A stretch of 37,958 bases of DNA from Parcubacteria group bacterium CG1_02_58_44 (GCA_001872545.1 MNWN01000008.1:1-37958), one strand, 5' to 3'; shown: positions 1 to 9,625, counted from the first letter of the stretch. The notes: generated by a model from the sequence alone, not told the origin. Numbers and translations: made by a program.

Positions 1-51
1 TCGATCCGATCACCGCCCGTCCGAACATGACGCAGTCCGATCCGATCTCCA

Positions 52-303
52 CGGCGCATGCCTCCCGCGGCAACCTCGGAGGCGTCCGGGCTGGGTCCCG
101 AGCCGGCAGGCGAGGGCCGGACGCCGAGAGTTAGGGCGGACCGCCGCCGGAGCGGGCCGACCCGTACCGCGGGAGGCATGCGCCGGAGACCCCGTCCGGC
201 CCGAGGACATGTATTCCGCGGAGCGGCTGGCCCCGTCCGGCCCGAGGACATGAGGTCCCACATAGTGGGAGGCCTAGGGTCCGGGGAAATGGGATTTCCC
301 CGG
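52..303. other. Stem-rich non-coding island with inverted and direct repeats
   Basis: 19-bp perfect inverted repeat CGGCGCATGCCTCCCGCGG (52-70) / CCGCGGGAGGCATGCGCCG (167-185). Nested stem GGCGTCCGG (81-89) / CCGGACGCC (117-125). 22-bp direct repeat CCCCGTCCGGCCCGAGGACATG at 190-211 and 231-252. Hairpin TCCCAC-ATA-GTGGGA. Perfect 10-bp palindrome CCGGGGAAAT-GGG-ATTTCCCCGG (281-303). Confidence 0.55.
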
Positions 304-332
304 TTAAAGAAGATGAGGCTGAAGAGAAACAT

Positions 333-374
333 CCTGGGTCCCGGATAGTCGCTGCGCTCCTTCTGGGACGACAA
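333..374. repeat. Degenerate copy of the dispersed palindromic repeat family
   Basis: CCTGGGTCCCGGATAGTCGCTGCGCTCCTTCTGGGACGACA resembles GGATCCCGGATAGACCTCGCTCCGCTCGGCCTTCCGGGATGACA seen near 9073-9117. Confidence 0.55.
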
Positions 375-404
375 GGGAGTAAAGCAGCATCCGCCAGCGA
401 AAAA

Positions 405-413
405 TGATACAAT
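405..413 (+). promoter_or_regulatory. Possible extended -10 promoter, would give a near-leaderless transcript
   Basis: TGATACAAT 11 nt upstream of the ATG at 424. No good -35. Confidence 0.35.
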
Positions 414-423
414 CACCCCAGCT

Positions 424-1959
424 ATGAGAAGTCCGTTCGAATCTATTTCAGGCCTGTTAAGACCGTCGGACAGCCGCCGTCTGGCCGTCCTGTTCGCTCT
501 AGTCACCTTATTGGCCATAGTCTCGGTCCTGTTTTTGGGTCCCTGGAAGATGCTCGGCGTGATCGCCGGACTGCTGATCGCCTGGCTACTCCTGTTCCGC
601 CCGGAGGCTATGGTCATGGCCTTGGCTGTCTACACTCCTCTCGAGCCGTTCCTGCTCAAGTTCGTGCCGGACGAGCTCTACATCTTCGCCCGCTACCTGC
701 CGGAGTTGCTGGTCTACGGCCTGGTCGCCGTCGCCGTGCTCAGGGTGCTGTCGCGCTGCCGCGAGCTGACCTCGACACCGATCGACCTGCCGTTCGCCTT
801 TTTTCTGATAGTCGCCCTGACTTCGCTGGTGCTGAACGCGGTCCCGTGGTTCAGCGGACTCCTGGGCCTGCGTCAGATCGTCAGGTTCATGCTGATGTTC
901 TTCGCCGTGGTCTATCTGGAGCCGGAGCGCAAGTTCGTCCGTCGCCTGGTGCTCGTCATGTTCGGAGTGGTGGTCTTCGAGTCGGTGTTGGGGATCGTCC
1001 AGTCGTTCGTCGGCGCTCCGCTCGATGAGCTGCTCATTCCAAGCGAGCAGCGCTTCTACGAGAGCATCCAGCTGACGAGCGGTACCGAGCAGACCTGGTC
1101 CCCGGGCACCCGAATTTTTGCCACCATGGGTCGGTACGACCAGCTGGGGACATTCCTGTCGTTCTTCGGATTGATGGCCGTGGGCCTGTGGTATTCCTTT
1201 CGCAGTCGGCTGACGCGCAGTCGGCTGGTCTTCGTGCTGGCCGTGATCCTGCCGGCCCTGCTCCTGACCATGTCGCGCGCCTCCTGGTTCGGCTTCGCCT
1301 TGGGACTGCTGATCGTGGGCGGCTGGCTGATGCGCGACCGCCGGGTCCGGCTCGCCTATGTGGCGATGATCGTGCTGGCCGTCGGCTACTTGGCCTGGTC
1401 CGGCCTGGCCGTGCGCTACATGACCGACTATCCCGAGCAGACCGCGGTCGAGCGACTGTTCGAGGCCTTTTCCTACGAGCGCTGGCGTGGCGAGTATTAC
1501 GGCATGGGTCGGCTGTACTGGCTGGTGCAGACGGTGACGACCGTGGTTCCGTCGTCGCCGCTCTTCGGCGTCGGGCCGGGACAGTACGGCGGCGGGGCGG
1601 CTGCGGCTCTTGGCAACATGCGCGTCTACCAGGAACTGAACCTTCCGTTCGGCGTCTACGGCACCGAGGGCTACATCGACAACAACTGGTTTTCGCTGTG
1701 GGGCGAGACCGGGACGCTCGGCCTGGCGTTTTACGTCTGGATCTTCGTCGCCTTGGGCGCAATGGCCTGGCAGGTATGGCGTCGGTCCAGAGACCCGCTG
1801 CTCCGAGGTCTGGCCCTGGGACTGGTCGGCGGCCTGGCGGCGATCACCTTTCAGGCCGCATTGGGGACCTATCTCGAGGTCCGTACGCTGGCGCTGTACC
1901 TGTGGCTTTTTGCCGCCTGCGTCTATGTCCTGGCTAGACGAGAAGGCGTTCTGAAATGA
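424..1959 (+). CDS. O-antigen ligase/polymerase-like polytopic membrane protein
   Basis: 511-aa ORF with many hydrophobic segments and a large periplasmic-type loop (ERWRGEYYGMGRLYWL...GVGPGQYG), typical of the O-antigen ligase family. Located beside glycosyltransferases. Confidence 0.75.
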   Translation: MRSPFESISGLLRPSDSRRLAVLFALVTLLAIVSVLFLGPWKMLGVIAGLLIAWLLLFRPEAMVMALAVYTPLEPFLLKFVPDELYIFARYLPELLVYGLVAVAVLRVLSRCRELTSTPIDLPFAFFLIVALTSLVLNAVPWFSGLLGLRQIVRFMLMFFAVVYLEPERKFVRRLVLVMFGVVVFESVLGIVQSFVGAPLDELLIPSEQRFYESIQLTSGTEQTWSPGTRIFATMGRYDQLGTFLSFFGLMAVGLWYSFRSRLTRSRLVFVLAVILPALLLTMSRASWFGFALGLLIVGGWLMRDRRVRLAYVAMIVLAVGYLAWSGLAVRYMTDYPEQTAVERLFEAFSYERWRGEYYGMGRLYWLVQTVTTVVPSSPLFGVGPGQYGGGAAAALGNMRVYQELNLPFGVYGTEGYIDNNWFSLWGETGTLGLAFYVWIFVALGAMAWQVWRRSRDPLLRGLALGLVGGLAAITFQAALGTYLEVRTLALYLWLFAACVYVLARREGVLK

Positions 1960-1981
1960 TCCGACTCATCCGTGACCTGAC

Positions 1982-3208
1982 ATGAAGATAGTCTTCGCCA
2001 ACAAGGATTTCTACGTGAAGAGCGGTGTCGAGCGCTACATGTTCGACCTGCGCGACCTTTTGGTCGAGCATGGGCATGAGGTGATTCCGTTCGCCATGAG
2101 GGACGGACGGAACGAGCCGACCGGATGGGATCGTTGGTTCGTCAGTCCGGTCAGGACCGACGTTCCGGCCATTTCCTGGCAGGGGCTGCGTACGGTCGGG
2201 CGGTACATGTACTCGTTCGAGGCCCGACGTAAGTTCGGTGCGCTGCTCAGGGAGTCGCGGCCCGATTTGGTCCACGTTCAGAACATCTACCATCAGATTT
2301 CGCCGTCCATCTTGCCGGTAGCCCGGCGGCGGGGGATTCCGGTAGTGATGACCGCACACGACTTCAAGCTGATCGCACCCAACTACGGGCTGTTTCATGA
2401 CGGCCAGGTCTGCCGGCACACCAGACCGGACCGCTACTGGGAGGCAGTCAGGCACCGCTGCGTCCGAGGTTCGGTCGCCGCCAGCGCGGTCTGCGCCGCG
2501 GAGATGAGCCTGCATCGGCTGCTGGGACTGTGGCGGGACAACATCGACCTGATCGTCGCACCGAGCGCCTTCGTCGCCGCCACGCTCAAGGATTACGGCA
2601 TCGATTCGAAGAAGATCGTCCGAGTGCCGCACTTCATTGACACGTCTTCCTGGAAGCCGAGCTACGAAGGCAGTTACGCGCTGTATGTCGGACGGCTGTC
2701 GCCGGAGAAGGGGATCGAGACGCTGGTTCGGGCGGCCGCGACAGTCGGTGACCTGCCGGTTCGTGTGGTCGGCATCGGTCCGGACGGCGAACGACTGCGG
2801 CGTCTGGCCGACGACCTGAATCTGCGTAACGTGACCTTCGTCGGCTACCGGTCCGGTGAGCAGCTGCATCAGGAATACGCCGGCGCACGCTTCGTGGTCG
2901 TGCCGTCGCTGTGCTACGAGACCTTCGGATTGACCACGCTCGAGTCCTACGCTGCCGGTAAGTCGGTCATCGCCTCGCGGATGGGCGGACTGAGCGAGAT
3001 CGTCGAGGATGGGCGGACCGGTCGGCTGGTCTCGTCCGGCGACGTCGAAGAATTGGCCGAAGCCATGGCCGGACTGTGGAACGATCCGAAATCCTGCGAG
3101 CGGATGGGTCGCCTGGCGCGTCAGATCGCCGAGCGTGACTACTCGCCGGAGCGGCACTATCAAAAGATAATGAGGGTCTATAGGAAGGCCCTGGAGCGGA
3201 AGAAGTGA
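1982..3208 (+). CDS. Glycosyltransferase family 4 protein
   Basis: GT4 signatures: KSGVERYMFDL N-terminus, HDFKLIAPNY, LYVGRLSPEKGIETLVRA, VPSLCYETFGLTTLESYAAGKSVIAS. Confidence 0.88.
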   Translation: MKIVFANKDFYVKSGVERYMFDLRDLLVEHGHEVIPFAMRDGRNEPTGWDRWFVSPVRTDVPAISWQGLRTVGRYMYSFEARRKFGALLRESRPDLVHVQNIYHQISPSILPVARRRGIPVVMTAHDFKLIAPNYGLFHDGQVCRHTRPDRYWEAVRHRCVRGSVAASAVCAAEMSLHRLLGLWRDNIDLIVAPSAFVAATLKDYGIDSKKIVRVPHFIDTSSWKPSYEGSYALYVGRLSPEKGIETLVRAAATVGDLPVRVVGIGPDGERLRRLADDLNLRNVTFVGYRSGEQLHQEYAGARFVVVPSLCYETFGLTTLESYAAGKSVIASRMGGLSEIVEDGRTGRLVSSGDVEELAEAMAGLWNDPKSCERMGRLARQIAERDYSPERHYQKIMRVYRKALERKK

Positions 3209-3239
3209 GTCGAAGGGTGCAGTAGCCGTTCAGGTGAGG

Positions 3240-3266
3240 AAGCCGGAAGATGATTCGGCTTTTTTC
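3240..3266 (+). terminator. Intrinsic terminator
   Basis: AGCCG-GAAGATGATT-CGGCT followed by a T-run. Confidence 0.65.
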
Positions 3267-3336
3267 TTTATTTTTAGCCATTTTTGCCTAAAAGGTTGGT
3301 TTCGGCTCGATTGACGTTTTTGCCTTAGGTCTAGAC

Positions 3337-3365
3337 TTGACAAAAGTGTAGTTTTCTGCTAAAGT
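3337..3365 (+). promoter_or_regulatory. Sigma70-type promoter upstream of the second GT4 gene
   Basis: TTGACA (3337-3342), 17-nt spacer, TAAAGT (3360-3365). Confidence 0.6.
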
Positions 3366-3410
3366 ACGCAGTTATTCATCGAGGCTTCAGACTCAATCCA
3401 ACTCGTTGGT

Positions 3411-4568
3411 ATGCGTATCGCCATGATCGGCCAAAAGGGAATCCCGACCAAATTCGGCGGCATTGAACGGCATGTCGAGTCTTTGGCTGTGCGATTGGGT
3501 TCGGCCGGACATCAAGTGACGGTCTATACCCGCGCCTGGTACGGCCGGTCCAATCCCGACTTTTCGGTCGGCGTCAGGTCGGTCGTCATGCCGACTTTGC
3601 GCACCAAGAATCTGGACGCCATCGTTCATACTTTCGTTTCGACCCTGCACGCCATCTTTACCCGGACCGAAGTCATTCACTATCATGGCGTCGGACCGTC
3701 GCTCATGTCTTGGCTGCCGCGTCTGTTGGCACCCCGTGTTAAGGTGGTTTCGACCTTCCATTGCATCGACCGCAAGCACCAGAAGTGGGGCCTGTTCGCG
3801 CGACTGATGCTCAGGATCGGCGAGAGGTTCGCCTGCACGTTTCCGCACAGGACCGTCGTCGTGTCCAAGACGCTGCAGTCCTACTGCGACAACCTGTACC
3901 GCAACCGGACCGAGTACATACCGAACGGCATCACCGAACCGGAGGCCGTCGTCGAGGATGAAGGTACCCTGGAGAGGTTCGGACTGAAGCCGAACGGCTA
4001 TCTGCTCATGGTGTCGCGCCTGGTTCGGCACAAGGGCGCCCATTACCTGATCGAGGCCTACGAGAATCTGAAGAAGCGCGGACTGGTCGGTGACCTGAAG
4101 CTCGTCTTCGTCGGCGACTCGGCGTTCACCGACGATTACGTCGCCGAGATCAAGAAGATGGCCTCCGACGATTCGGACATCGTCTTTACCGGCTCGCTGC
4201 AGGGTGCGCCTCTCGATAGGCTGTTCAGGAATTCGTACGCCTTCGTCCTGCCGTCTGAATCCGAGGGATTGCCGATCGTGATCCTGGAGGCCATGTCCTA
4301 CGGCAAGACCGTGCTGGCCTCGGACATTCCCGAGAACGTGGAAGTGACCCGAACGCATGGCGTCAGCTTTCGTAACGCCGACGTCCGCGATCTGGAGGAG
4401 AAGCTCGTTTTTCTGATCACCAATCCTCAGCTGGTGGCGCGCAAGGGCGCCGGAGCCAAGGAGTTCGTGATCGAGAACTATCATTGGGACGACGTGGCCA
4501 GGGCGGTGGACGGCGTCTACCGCAGCTTACGTCCTCAGACCGAACCGGCCGAGGAACCGGTGGTCTAG
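3411..4568 (+). CDS. Glycosyltransferase family 4 protein
   Basis: MRIAMIGQKGIPTKFGGIERHVESLA N-terminus, LMVSRLVRHKGAHYLIEAY, LPSESEGLPIVILEAMSYGKTVLASDIPEN. Confidence 0.88.
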   Translation: MRIAMIGQKGIPTKFGGIERHVESLAVRLGSAGHQVTVYTRAWYGRSNPDFSVGVRSVVMPTLRTKNLDAIVHTFVSTLHAIFTRTEVIHYHGVGPSLMSWLPRLLAPRVKVVSTFHCIDRKHQKWGLFARLMLRIGERFACTFPHRTVVVSKTLQSYCDNLYRNRTEYIPNGITEPEAVVEDEGTLERFGLKPNGYLLMVSRLVRHKGAHYLIEAYENLKKRGLVGDLKLVFVGDSAFTDDYVAEIKKMASDDSDIVFTGSLQGAPLDRLFRNSYAFVLPSESEGLPIVILEAMSYGKTVLASDIPENVEVTRTHGVSFRNADVRDLEEKLVFLITNPQLVARKGAGAKEFVIENYHWDDVARAVDGVYRSLRPQTEPAEEPVV

Positions 4569-4595
4569 GTTTTTAAAGAACAGTTTTGAGAATCG

Positions 4596-4620
4596 AAAAG
4601 CTCCCGTGAGGGAGCTTTTT
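4596..4620. terminator. Bidirectional intrinsic terminator between convergent genes
   Basis: AAAAGCTCCCGTGAGGGAGCTTTTT. Confidence 0.8.
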
Positions 4621-4647
4621 GGTGTTCGTATTTTTCGCCGCGCCGCG

Positions 4648-6627
4648 CTACCTGACCAGTCCCTGCCGCTCCTCGATGCTGCCGAAGCGCACTCCCGTGG
4701 TCACCGGTTGGGCTTCCGAGGTTACCCTGACGCCGGTCACGGCATCGGTGCCGGTCATGGTCAGGTACTCGACCAGGTTCGGTGCGGTTCCGACGTCGTC
4801 CCTCGTCGGAGTGAACTCGATCTCGAAGCCGGCGGTGGGCCTTGGACCGAACCATCCGGCGAACGCCGGCAGGTCGTCGATTCGCCAGACGACCTTTCGT
4901 TCGTCGGAGATGTGGATGAGCGGCTCGCCGATCGCCACGTTGGTGCGGCCGGTCCAGACGCTGCCCTCGGGCAGGATGGCCGTGAGCTGCACGTCACGGG
5001 CCGGATTGGTTCCGTTGTCGAGCGCGACCATGATCCAGAAGCTGGTCGGCTGTCCGGCGGTCGGCGGCAGCGGTCCCAATCCCAGCTGGTCGCCGGATTC
5101 CGTGCGGTAGATGGCCGACGCGTCGATGTTCATCGCCGTCGAGATCGGCAGGTCCGAGGTGACGCTGTCGGTGCGGAATATTCTGGTCTGACTGTCGCCA
5201 AAGCGGTATTCGGCGGTCGTCGTCACGCTTATCATGGCCCCTTCGATTCCCTCGGTCTCCCATGGGCCGATACCTTCCTTGATCCTGAAGTTTGCCTCCA
5301 GGTGGCCGACCTGTCCCGGATCCAGTTCCTTCAGTTCGGGGAGCGTCTCTGCCGACCAGACCGCGGTCGGCGCCACGCCCGGTGCCAGATAGTCTCCGTC
5401 GACCTCGACCTTCAGCACGACGTCGCGTATCGGGAGATCAGTCCCGGGCACGTTGGAGTTGGCATAGTCCACGGCGACGGTCAACGTCTCGCCCGGACGC
5501 AGCGAAGAGACGCCCTTCATATCTTGGGACAGCTCGAAGCCGGTCGTCATGGCGTCGGCGTTGCCGTGTATCGAGTTGAGCACCATTTTTTGGTCGTCGT
5601 AGATTCCGGCTGTCGTCGCGACGGCCGTAAAGCTGGGCGTCTCGCCATACGCCAGCCGACCAAAAAAAATCAGCTTTCCGGTCTCTCCCGGCGTCAGGTT
5701 TCCGATCCGCCAGGTCAGCGGTTCGGAAAACCGCGGAGCGGAGCCGGAGACCTCGAAACCGGGCGGCGGTGTCAGACGTATATTCACTCCGTTGACGGGT
5801 CGGTCACCGCTGTTGGTGTAGGTCAGCAGGATTTTGTTTACGGTGTCGTTCAGGAACGGCTGCTCGAAATCGAATCCCATTTCGAGCGGCGTGGCATCGA
5901 CCGGAATTTCGTAGTAGGCAGTCTGTTCGGTCATTTTGGCCTGTCCGTCTTCCCAGTATGAGAGCCTGATCAGGACCGGCAGTACATCTCCGGGGGAACC
6001 GTAGGCCGAGCCGGAGACCGTAATCCGTCCGGTCGAGTCCGGTGCCAGCTCACCCAGTCCGAAGGCGGCTGTCCGTCTGGGTTCCGAATCGTCGTTCGTT
6101 CGGTCCGGTTCGGCGGTGACGAATCCGTCCGGCAGTTCGACCGTCATCCGGCCGTCCTTTAGTGTCCGGTCGGTGCGGTTGGTGTAGCTGAGGACCAGGT
6201 CGATCTCGGTTCCGCTCATGACTTCGTCAGGCCAGGTCAGCATGACCGACACCCGGTCTGGCGGACTGACCGGCGTCAGAAACTTATAGACCAGGATCAG
6301 AGACACGGTCAGGAAGCCGGCCAGAAATAGAAGCACCAGGTCGAAGATCAGGACTTTCCAGGCATGATGGGCGAACGGCCGCTTGTACTTGCTGTCCCAG
6401 TGCGCGGAGAGCGTCGGATAGCAGACCTTCTTGACCGGATCGATGAAGGCCCGCATCGGGCCGACGAAGACGTTGAGCGTGCCGATGAAGACGTTGCGGC
6501 TGCCGTTGGTCGGCGCGGCCGGCTCGATCTCCTGACTCCTCACCTTTTCGAGATCTCCGGCCGGGACCCGCTCGACCTCGAGCGTATCTTGGCGGTCAGG
6601 CTCGTTTTTTGGGTTCGGACCTTTCAT
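4648..6627 (-). CDS. Single-TM membrane-anchored extracellular beta-rich protein with DUF11/CARDB-like repeats
   Basis: Start placed at MKGPNPKNEPDRQD (internal Met, 6627) to avoid overlap with the upstream gene. One TM (KVLIFDLVLLFLAGFLTVSLILVYKF), then repeats such as 'VNKILLTYTNSGDRPVNGVNIRLTPPPGFEV'. Confidence 0.7.
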   Translation of the reverse strand: MKGPNPKNEPDRQDTLEVERVPAGDLEKVRSQEIEPAAPTNGSRNVFIGTLNVFVGPMRAFIDPVKKVCYPTLSAHWDSKYKRPFAHHAWKVLIFDLVLLFLAGFLTVSLILVYKFLTPVSPPDRVSVMLTWPDEVMSGTEIDLVLSYTNRTDRTLKDGRMTVELPDGFVTAEPDRTNDDSEPRRTAAFGLGELAPDSTGRITVSGSAYGSPGDVLPVLIRLSYWEDGQAKMTEQTAYYEIPVDATPLEMGFDFEQPFLNDTVNKILLTYTNSGDRPVNGVNIRLTPPPGFEVSGSAPRFSEPLTWRIGNLTPGETGKLIFFGRLAYGETPSFTAVATTAGIYDDQKMVLNSIHGNADAMTTGFELSQDMKGVSSLRPGETLTVAVDYANSNVPGTDLPIRDVVLKVEVDGDYLAPGVAPTAVWSAETLPELKELDPGQVGHLEANFRIKEGIGPWETEGIEGAMISVTTTAEYRFGDSQTRIFRTDSVTSDLPISTAMNIDASAIYRTESGDQLGLGPLPPTAGQPTSFWIMVALDNGTNPARDVQLTAILPEGSVWTGRTNVAIGEPLIHISDERKVVWRIDDLPAFAGWFGPRPTAGFEIEFTPTRDDVGTAPNLVEYLTMTGTDAVTGVRVTSEAQPVTTGVRFGSIEERQGLVR

Positions 6628-6640
6628 ATATAAATGGTCG

Positions 6641-8674
6641 CTAGTAGCCGGTCGAAAGCTTGAAGATGTCGGTCGACAGGGCAATTATCTCGTCGTATCC
6701 GTCGCCGTTCGTGTCCGAGACGGCGACATGGACTCCGGTGAAGGTCTTCGGGTCGCCGACGAAGAAGCCGCCCAAGGGCTTTGTCCAGACGTCGAAGATC
6801 CTGACGTGCGGTCCGCCGCCCGGTCCGGCGCCGGTGACTATCTCGTCGCGCCCGTTGCCGTTCAGGTCCCCGGCTGCCACCTTGACGCCGCCGCCGAAGA
6901 ACTGGTCGTAGGCGAAGAATTGGGCCCAGACCCGTCCGTACTGGTCGAACACGCGGACGTGCGGTCCGCCGCCCGGTCCGGCGCCGGTTATGATCATGTC
7001 CCGGCCGGTGCCGTAGAGGTTGCCGGTCGCCACGTTGACTCCGCCGCGGAAGCGCCGGTCATAGGCCATGAGGTCGGATCCGATCTGCTTCCCCTTAAGG
7101 TCGAACACCCTGACCAGCGGTTCCGCCCCCTGTCCGGTGCCGGTCACGATCTCGGTCCGTCCGTCGCCGTCCAGGTCGCCGACCGCCAGGGTGACGCCTT
7201 GCGTGAACTTCGGACCGTACGGCTCGAACGTCAGGCGCAGTTTGCCGTCCGATCCGTAGATCCTGACGTTCTTACGGTCAGCCACCAGTCGTTCCTTCTG
7301 CCCGTCGCCGTCGATGTCGTCCATCAGTACCCGGTCGGAGCCGGAGAACGGCGGCACGTAGGCGAAGAAACCGTTGCGCAGCTGTCGGCCGTTCAGGTCG
7401 TAAAGTCGGGCGAAGGCGCCGTTGATGAAGACCGAACCGGAGATGGAACCGATCGGCTTCAGCAGGATTATGCCGTCCTGCGGAGCCAGAGTGACCGACT
7501 TGGCGATCTGGCCGCTGTTGACGGTCGGATCTTGCGTGCCGCGCAGCCGTTCCATTTCGGCCTCGAAAGAGACGGTCTGCGGACGGTCCGTGGAGTTCAG
7601 CAGGGCGACGCCGTTCTGAAAGTCGCGGCGCCAGACCCCGGACATGGTCACCGAGTTGCCGGCCGACTGGTTTACCGACGGCCCCAGCGGATTGCCCAGG
7701 TTGGCGTCCTCTTCGTCGCACCACCAGATCTGACCGTGGTCCTCCTCGCCGTAGTCGTAGCTGAAGAAACCGTCGCCCATCAGCGTCGAGGTCAGGGCGA
7801 ATCGGGCCTGTCGGCAGTCGGTCGCACCCCTGTTCTTGGTGCTGGCGTTGATGACGAAGACCGGCTGGTATCCGACCTCGCCGTGCAGCCGAAGGTAGCT
7901 CGAGAAAGAGTCCTGCCACTTTCCGCTGCCCTCCCACGGCGTGGGAAACGACTCGTACATCCGTCCGTTGAGGTACGGCTGGACCGAAGCGGCCGAGTCG
8001 CCGTTCGTTATGATGACGGCCGACGGACCCAGCATCTCCCTGGTGTCGCGCAGCATGTTGACCGTCGCCCGCTCCCAGGCCACGTCGATCAGCCGCGGGT
8101 CGTCGCGCGTGCCGTTGCGATGAATGTCTATGTCGCCCCCGTTCACCCAAGATGCGGTGACCGAGAATTCGTCGTAGAATATCCCGTCCCAGAGTCCGGT
8201 CGACCAGATGTCCTCTTTCACGTACTTGGGCAGTTCCTTGCTCCAGGGCGAGACCATATTGAGCATCCGCGTTCCGGGCCAGACCGAAACAGGTCCGCCC
8301 GACGGACTCAGCAGCCACCACGAGTCCTGAATTCGGTCGGTCAGCTTGTCGTGAAGGCTGTCGAACCAGTACTGGAAGTTGTACGACTTGGTCGGGACGT
8401 AGGCCAGGATGGTGATGTTCGGGTTCAGACGTCGCAGGTCGGTGAACAGGCTGCGGTTGTAGATCTGGGCCTCGGCCGGCAGGATCAGCAGGTCATACTT
8501 GGCCAGCCGTTCGTGGTCGGATGGGGGAATGCCGATGCTTGCCTCCAGGTAGTAGTTGGCCGATCGGACGAACCTGTCCGGCGCCGTCTTGAGTTCGGCC
8601 GAAGCCAGACTCGGCACTGCGGCCAAAAGCAGGATCGCGAGCGTCATCAGTTGTGTCTTGCGGCGGCAGTTCAT
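6641..8674 (-). CDS. Secreted putative glycoside hydrolase (GHL15-like) with C-terminal FG-GAP/VCBS-like repeats
   Basis: Start at MNCRRKTQLMTLAILLLAAVPSLASA (signal peptide). TIM-barrel-like segment (LAKYDLLILPAEAQIYN...ITILAYVPTKSYN...WDGIFYDEF). Repeated GDLNGNGRDEIVTGAGPGGGPHVRIFD units. Confidence 0.72.
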   Translation of the reverse strand: MNCRRKTQLMTLAILLLAAVPSLASAELKTAPDRFVRSANYYLEASIGIPPSDHERLAKYDLLILPAEAQIYNRSLFTDLRRLNPNITILAYVPTKSYNFQYWFDSLHDKLTDRIQDSWWLLSPSGGPVSVWPGTRMLNMVSPWSKELPKYVKEDIWSTGLWDGIFYDEFSVTASWVNGGDIDIHRNGTRDDPRLIDVAWERATVNMLRDTREMLGPSAVIITNGDSAASVQPYLNGRMYESFPTPWEGSGKWQDSFSSYLRLHGEVGYQPVFVINASTKNRGATDCRQARFALTSTLMGDGFFSYDYGEEDHGQIWWCDEEDANLGNPLGPSVNQSAGNSVTMSGVWRRDFQNGVALLNSTDRPQTVSFEAEMERLRGTQDPTVNSGQIAKSVTLAPQDGIILLKPIGSISGSVFINGAFARLYDLNGRQLRNGFFAYVPPFSGSDRVLMDDIDGDGQKERLVADRKNVRIYGSDGKLRLTFEPYGPKFTQGVTLAVGDLDGDGRTEIVTGTGQGAEPLVRVFDLKGKQIGSDLMAYDRRFRGGVNVATGNLYGTGRDMIITGAGPGGGPHVRVFDQYGRVWAQFFAYDQFFGGGVKVAAGDLNGNGRDEIVTGAGPGGGPHVRIFDVWTKPLGGFFVGDPKTFTGVHVAVSDTNGDGYDEIIALSTDIFKLSTGY

Positions 8675-8961
8675 GACTGGATCTTTTGAGTCTCCTGCTC
8701 CAGCGTCTGTGGGTTGGGACTGTAGAGACGGTTCTTGATTTTCCACTGGCCGACGAACTGGCCGATGCCGTCCTCGTCGAGCTTGGTCCTGACCGACGGC
8801 CGGTGCTGTGACCATTTGACCAGACTCTCGAAGCTGACCTTGTAGCGCCCCCGGACCACCACATAGGTTATCTCGCCGTCGGCGATGGCCCGACGGACGG
8901 TCTTAGTCGAGACACCAAAAAGTCGGGCGGCCTCGGAGACGGAAACACGGATGACGTTCAT
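8671..8961 (-). CDS. Excisionase/MerR-like helix-turn-helix DNA-binding protein
   Basis: VSVSEAARLFGVSTKTVRRAIADGEITYVVVRGRYKVSFESLVKW. Overlaps the next start codon by ATGA. Confidence 0.75.
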   Translation of the reverse strand: MNVIRVSVSEAARLFGVSTKTVRRAIADGEITYVVVRGRYKVSFESLVKWSQHRPSVRTKLDEDGIGQFVGQWKIKNRLYSPNPQTLEQETQKIQS

Positions 8962-9010
8962 AGTTTCACCTTCTTAGATAGAGAGTGTCCAAAATCTTAC
9001 TTTCTGTCCA

Positions 9011-9390
9011 TGTCGTTCTGGAATCACGAAGGCAGTGAGCGGTATCCGGGATACGGAGGCCGATCGATCGCTGGATCCCGGATAGACCTCGCTCCGCTCG
9101 GCCTTCCGGGATGACAGAGGGAGTGTTGTCGCCCCGGCCCCCGAGCCGGGACCCAGAAAGCCCTCCTAGTCGCCCCGGACTTGATCCGGGGCCCAGAAGC
9201 AGACTTGCCGGCGCTGGATCCCGGATATTGCTCACCGCATTCGCAATTCCGGGATGACAAGTTAAGAAGGAGAGCGGTTCCGGGATGACAGAGGGAGTGT
9301 TGTCGCCCCGGCCGCCTTCTAAACCTACTGTCGTCCCGGCTGCCTTCTAAACTTACTGTCGTCCCGGGCCGAGACCCGGGACCCAGAAAC
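9011..9390. repeat. Cluster of dispersed CCCGG-type palindromic repeats
   Basis: Multiple units, e.g. GGATCCCGGATAGACCTCGCTCCGCTCGGCCTTCCGGGATGACA, CGCCCCGGACTTGATCCGGGGCCCAGAAG, GGATCCCGGATATTGCTCACCGCATTCGCAATTCCGGGATGACA, GTCGTCCCGGGCCGAGACCCGGGACCCAGAA. Confidence 0.85.
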
Positions 9391-9506
9391 TGTTAATTCT
9401 TTTTGTCTACGGTAGTGTAGACAATTAGGGTTATTTAGGCAAGTCCGAACCGTTACAGAAGGGTCCTCCCACTCAGCGATTTTTCGCAGCTTGAAGGCCT
9501 TTAACC

Positions 9507-9535
9507 TTGACTTTTTTCGCTTATTTTAGTATAAA
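9507..9535 (+). promoter_or_regulatory. Sigma70-type promoter upstream of the sigma factor gene
   Basis: TTGACT (9507-9512), 17-nt spacer, TATAAA (9530-9535). Confidence 0.65.
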
Positions 9536-9625
9536 GATATGACGTTTACAGCCCATTGTCAGAGGAATATACTGTAAGAAATTATTGTGTGCGGTAACGC
9601 ACTTCTATTTTTTCCGTCTGATGCA

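Noticed and set aside
1934-3163. 409-aa minus-strand ORF
   Set aside because: Antisense to a clear GT4 glycosyltransferase.
6728-8689. 653-aa plus-strand ORF
   Set aside because: Antisense to the GH-like/FG-GAP gene, which has a signal peptide and recognisable repeats. The antisense product has no recognisable domain.
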